Both the position numbers and the translations under genes were made by a program. From Candidatus Solibacter usitatus (lineage in GTDB: Bacteria > Acidobacteriota > Terriglobia > Bryobacterales > Bryobacteraceae), in contig JACRBC010000011.1 in assembly GCA_016213245.1 (NCBI GenBank), positions 1 to 32,855 on the forward strand: 32,855 bases of DNA. The letters run 5' to 3'. Position 1 is the first letter of the stretch. Each line of letters opens with the position of its first letter. Positions 32,043 to 32,855 of this stretch are shown one piece after another. Under the pieces are notes generated by a model, which did no database searches, was not told where the DNA came from, and saw nothing but the letters and a program-made list of their open reading frames with translations.

Positions 32043-32855
32043 ATGCGTTTCACAGCTTCGGCCCGCCTCGTTCTGTTTGCCGCCGGGCTTGTTCCGGCCG
32101 CGGCCCAGAACCCTTATCTCACCTGGAGTCAGTCGAGCGTCGCTCTTGAGGCGCCCGCCGGATCGGCGGCGCCGGTGACGGCGCGAGTCCGGCTGAGCAA
32201 CTCCGGCAACGCATTTACGTTCCTGGCCTCCGGCAACCAGGGCTGGTTCTCGGCGACACCGGCGAGCGGAACGCTGGCCAGTGGCGGCGCGATCGAGTTC
32301 GTTGTTTCGGCCGATCCTACCGGCATGCAGACGGGCACCTACACAGCCGTGTTCACGGTGACGCCGGGGCCGGGCACGGGGCTGCCGGCATCCTCGGTTG
32401 ACATCACATTCAACGTGATCGGCTTCGCTTTCCTGACTGTGCCGGACAGCCTGGAGTTTACGGTGGGTCCCGAGGCTTCCGACGCCAAGAACTTCAGCGT
32501 CTCGCTTTCGGACGGCGTCAGCCGGGAGGTTTTGGCCGTTCCGTACACGGGGAGCGCGAGCAACTGGCTGGCAGTACTGAATGCCGCGCCGATCACGACA
32601 CCCACGGCGATCAACGTGCGAGCGAACGCCGCCGGGCTCGAGATCGGGACAGTCCTGCAAGGGGAGATCCGCTTGACGGCCCCATCGCTGCCGGGATTGC
32701 AGAAGAACATCCCGGTCAAGATGACGGTGATCGACCGCTCTCCCGGCTATTCAGTAGTTCCCAGCCATCTCAACTTCTACGCATTCGCGACCACTCAGCC
32801 GCCGTCGCAGCCGGTCCAGGTGTTCGCCAGTGCCGACAGGCGGTTGCCGTTCGAC
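32043..32855 (+). CDS. Secreted BACON/Ig-like repeat protein (3' end outside window)
   Basis: 271 codons are visible, open at the right edge. A signal peptide (about 1-21, RFTASARLVLFAAGLVPAAA) precedes a series of about 100-residue beta-sandwich repeats. Each begins with a hydrophobic strand (YLTWSQSSVALEAPAG; FLTVPDSLEFTVGPEASD; YSVVPSHLNFYAFAT) and contains the Trp-Leu/Phe element of BACON domains (QGWFSATPASGTLASGG, SNWLAVLNAAPITTPTAINV) with TGTYTAVFTVT or IGTVLQGEIRLTAP strands. Such repeats occur in secreted surface and glycan-related proteins of Bacteroidota and Acidobacteriota. Length and any catalytic domain cannot be judged. Confidence 0.88.
   Translation, partial: MRFTASARLVLFAAGLVPAAAQNPYLTWSQSSVALEAPAGSAAPVTARVRLSNSGNAFTFLASGNQGWFSATPASGTLASGGAIEFVVSADPTGMQTGTYTAVFTVTPGPGTGLPASSVDITFNVIGFAFLTVPDSLEFTVGPEASDAKNFSVSLSDGVSREVLAVPYTGSASNWLAVLNAAPITTPTAINVRANAAGLEIGTVLQGEIRLTAPSLPGLQKNIPVKMTVIDRSPGYSVVPSHLNFYAFATTQPPSQPVQVFASADRRLPFD

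Overview
The window looks like part of an Acidobacteriota chromosome, probably Solibacterales/Bryobacteraceae. It is GC-rich with strongly C/G-ending codons. It has the acidobacterial VWFA-type secreted protein (TIGR03436-like), a BACON/Ig-like repeat protein, several twin-arginine-signal beta-propeller or sialidase-like proteins, DUF3500, and a complete cyanophycin module. Nothing indicates phage, plasmid or IS DNA, and no rRNA, tRNA or CRISPR was seen. The placement is inference from gene content, not from a marker gene.

Layout. (1) 1-7132, minus strand: an RND efflux operon (TolC-like factor, adaptor, pump, small DUF2892 membrane protein) whose genes overlap by a few bases, then cytochrome bd subunit I (cut by the left edge). 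(2) 7206-8528, plus strand: OsmC-like peroxidase, ECF sigma factor and zinc-finger anti-sigma factor, divergent from the efflux operon across a 73-bp region holding a perfect palindrome. (3) 8559-11130, minus: a secreted sialidase-like protein and a class I isoprenoid-synthase-fold enzyme. (4) 11187-11816, plus: universal stress protein and a tiny membrane protein whose ORF continues in frame through a TGA followed by a SECIS-like hairpin, a candidate selenoprotein. (5) 11813-14694: B12-binding radical SAM enzyme divergent from a GT28 (diacylglycerol-type) glycosyltransferase. (6) 14716-17931: beta-propeller plus SDR dehydrogenase, divergent from tagaturonate epimerase (UxaE), a hexuronate module with only 22 bp between the divergent starts. 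(7) 17940-23732: cyanophycin synthetase divergent from the cyanophycin-associated ABC transporter and DUF1854 protein. (8) 23917-28828, plus: pseudouridine synthase, membrane coiled-coil protein behind a sigma-54-like promoter, a doubtful secreted protein in a hairpin-rich stretch, M23 peptidase and a DUF3500 protein. (9) 28858-32855: a beta-propeller protein, an S24-type peptidase without a visible HTH, the VWA protein, and the start of a secreted BACON-type protein cut by the right edge.

The most unusual items are the candidate selenoprotein at 11664-11816, the cyanophycin-linked ABC/DUF1854 pair with a long-spaced inverted repeat in the divergent promoter, two large intergenic regions with signs of non-coding RNA, a strong sigma-54-like site, and a recurrent -10-like box directly in front of ATG codons that suggests leaderless transcripts. 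All motif calls were made by eye; none was tested by alignment or folding software.
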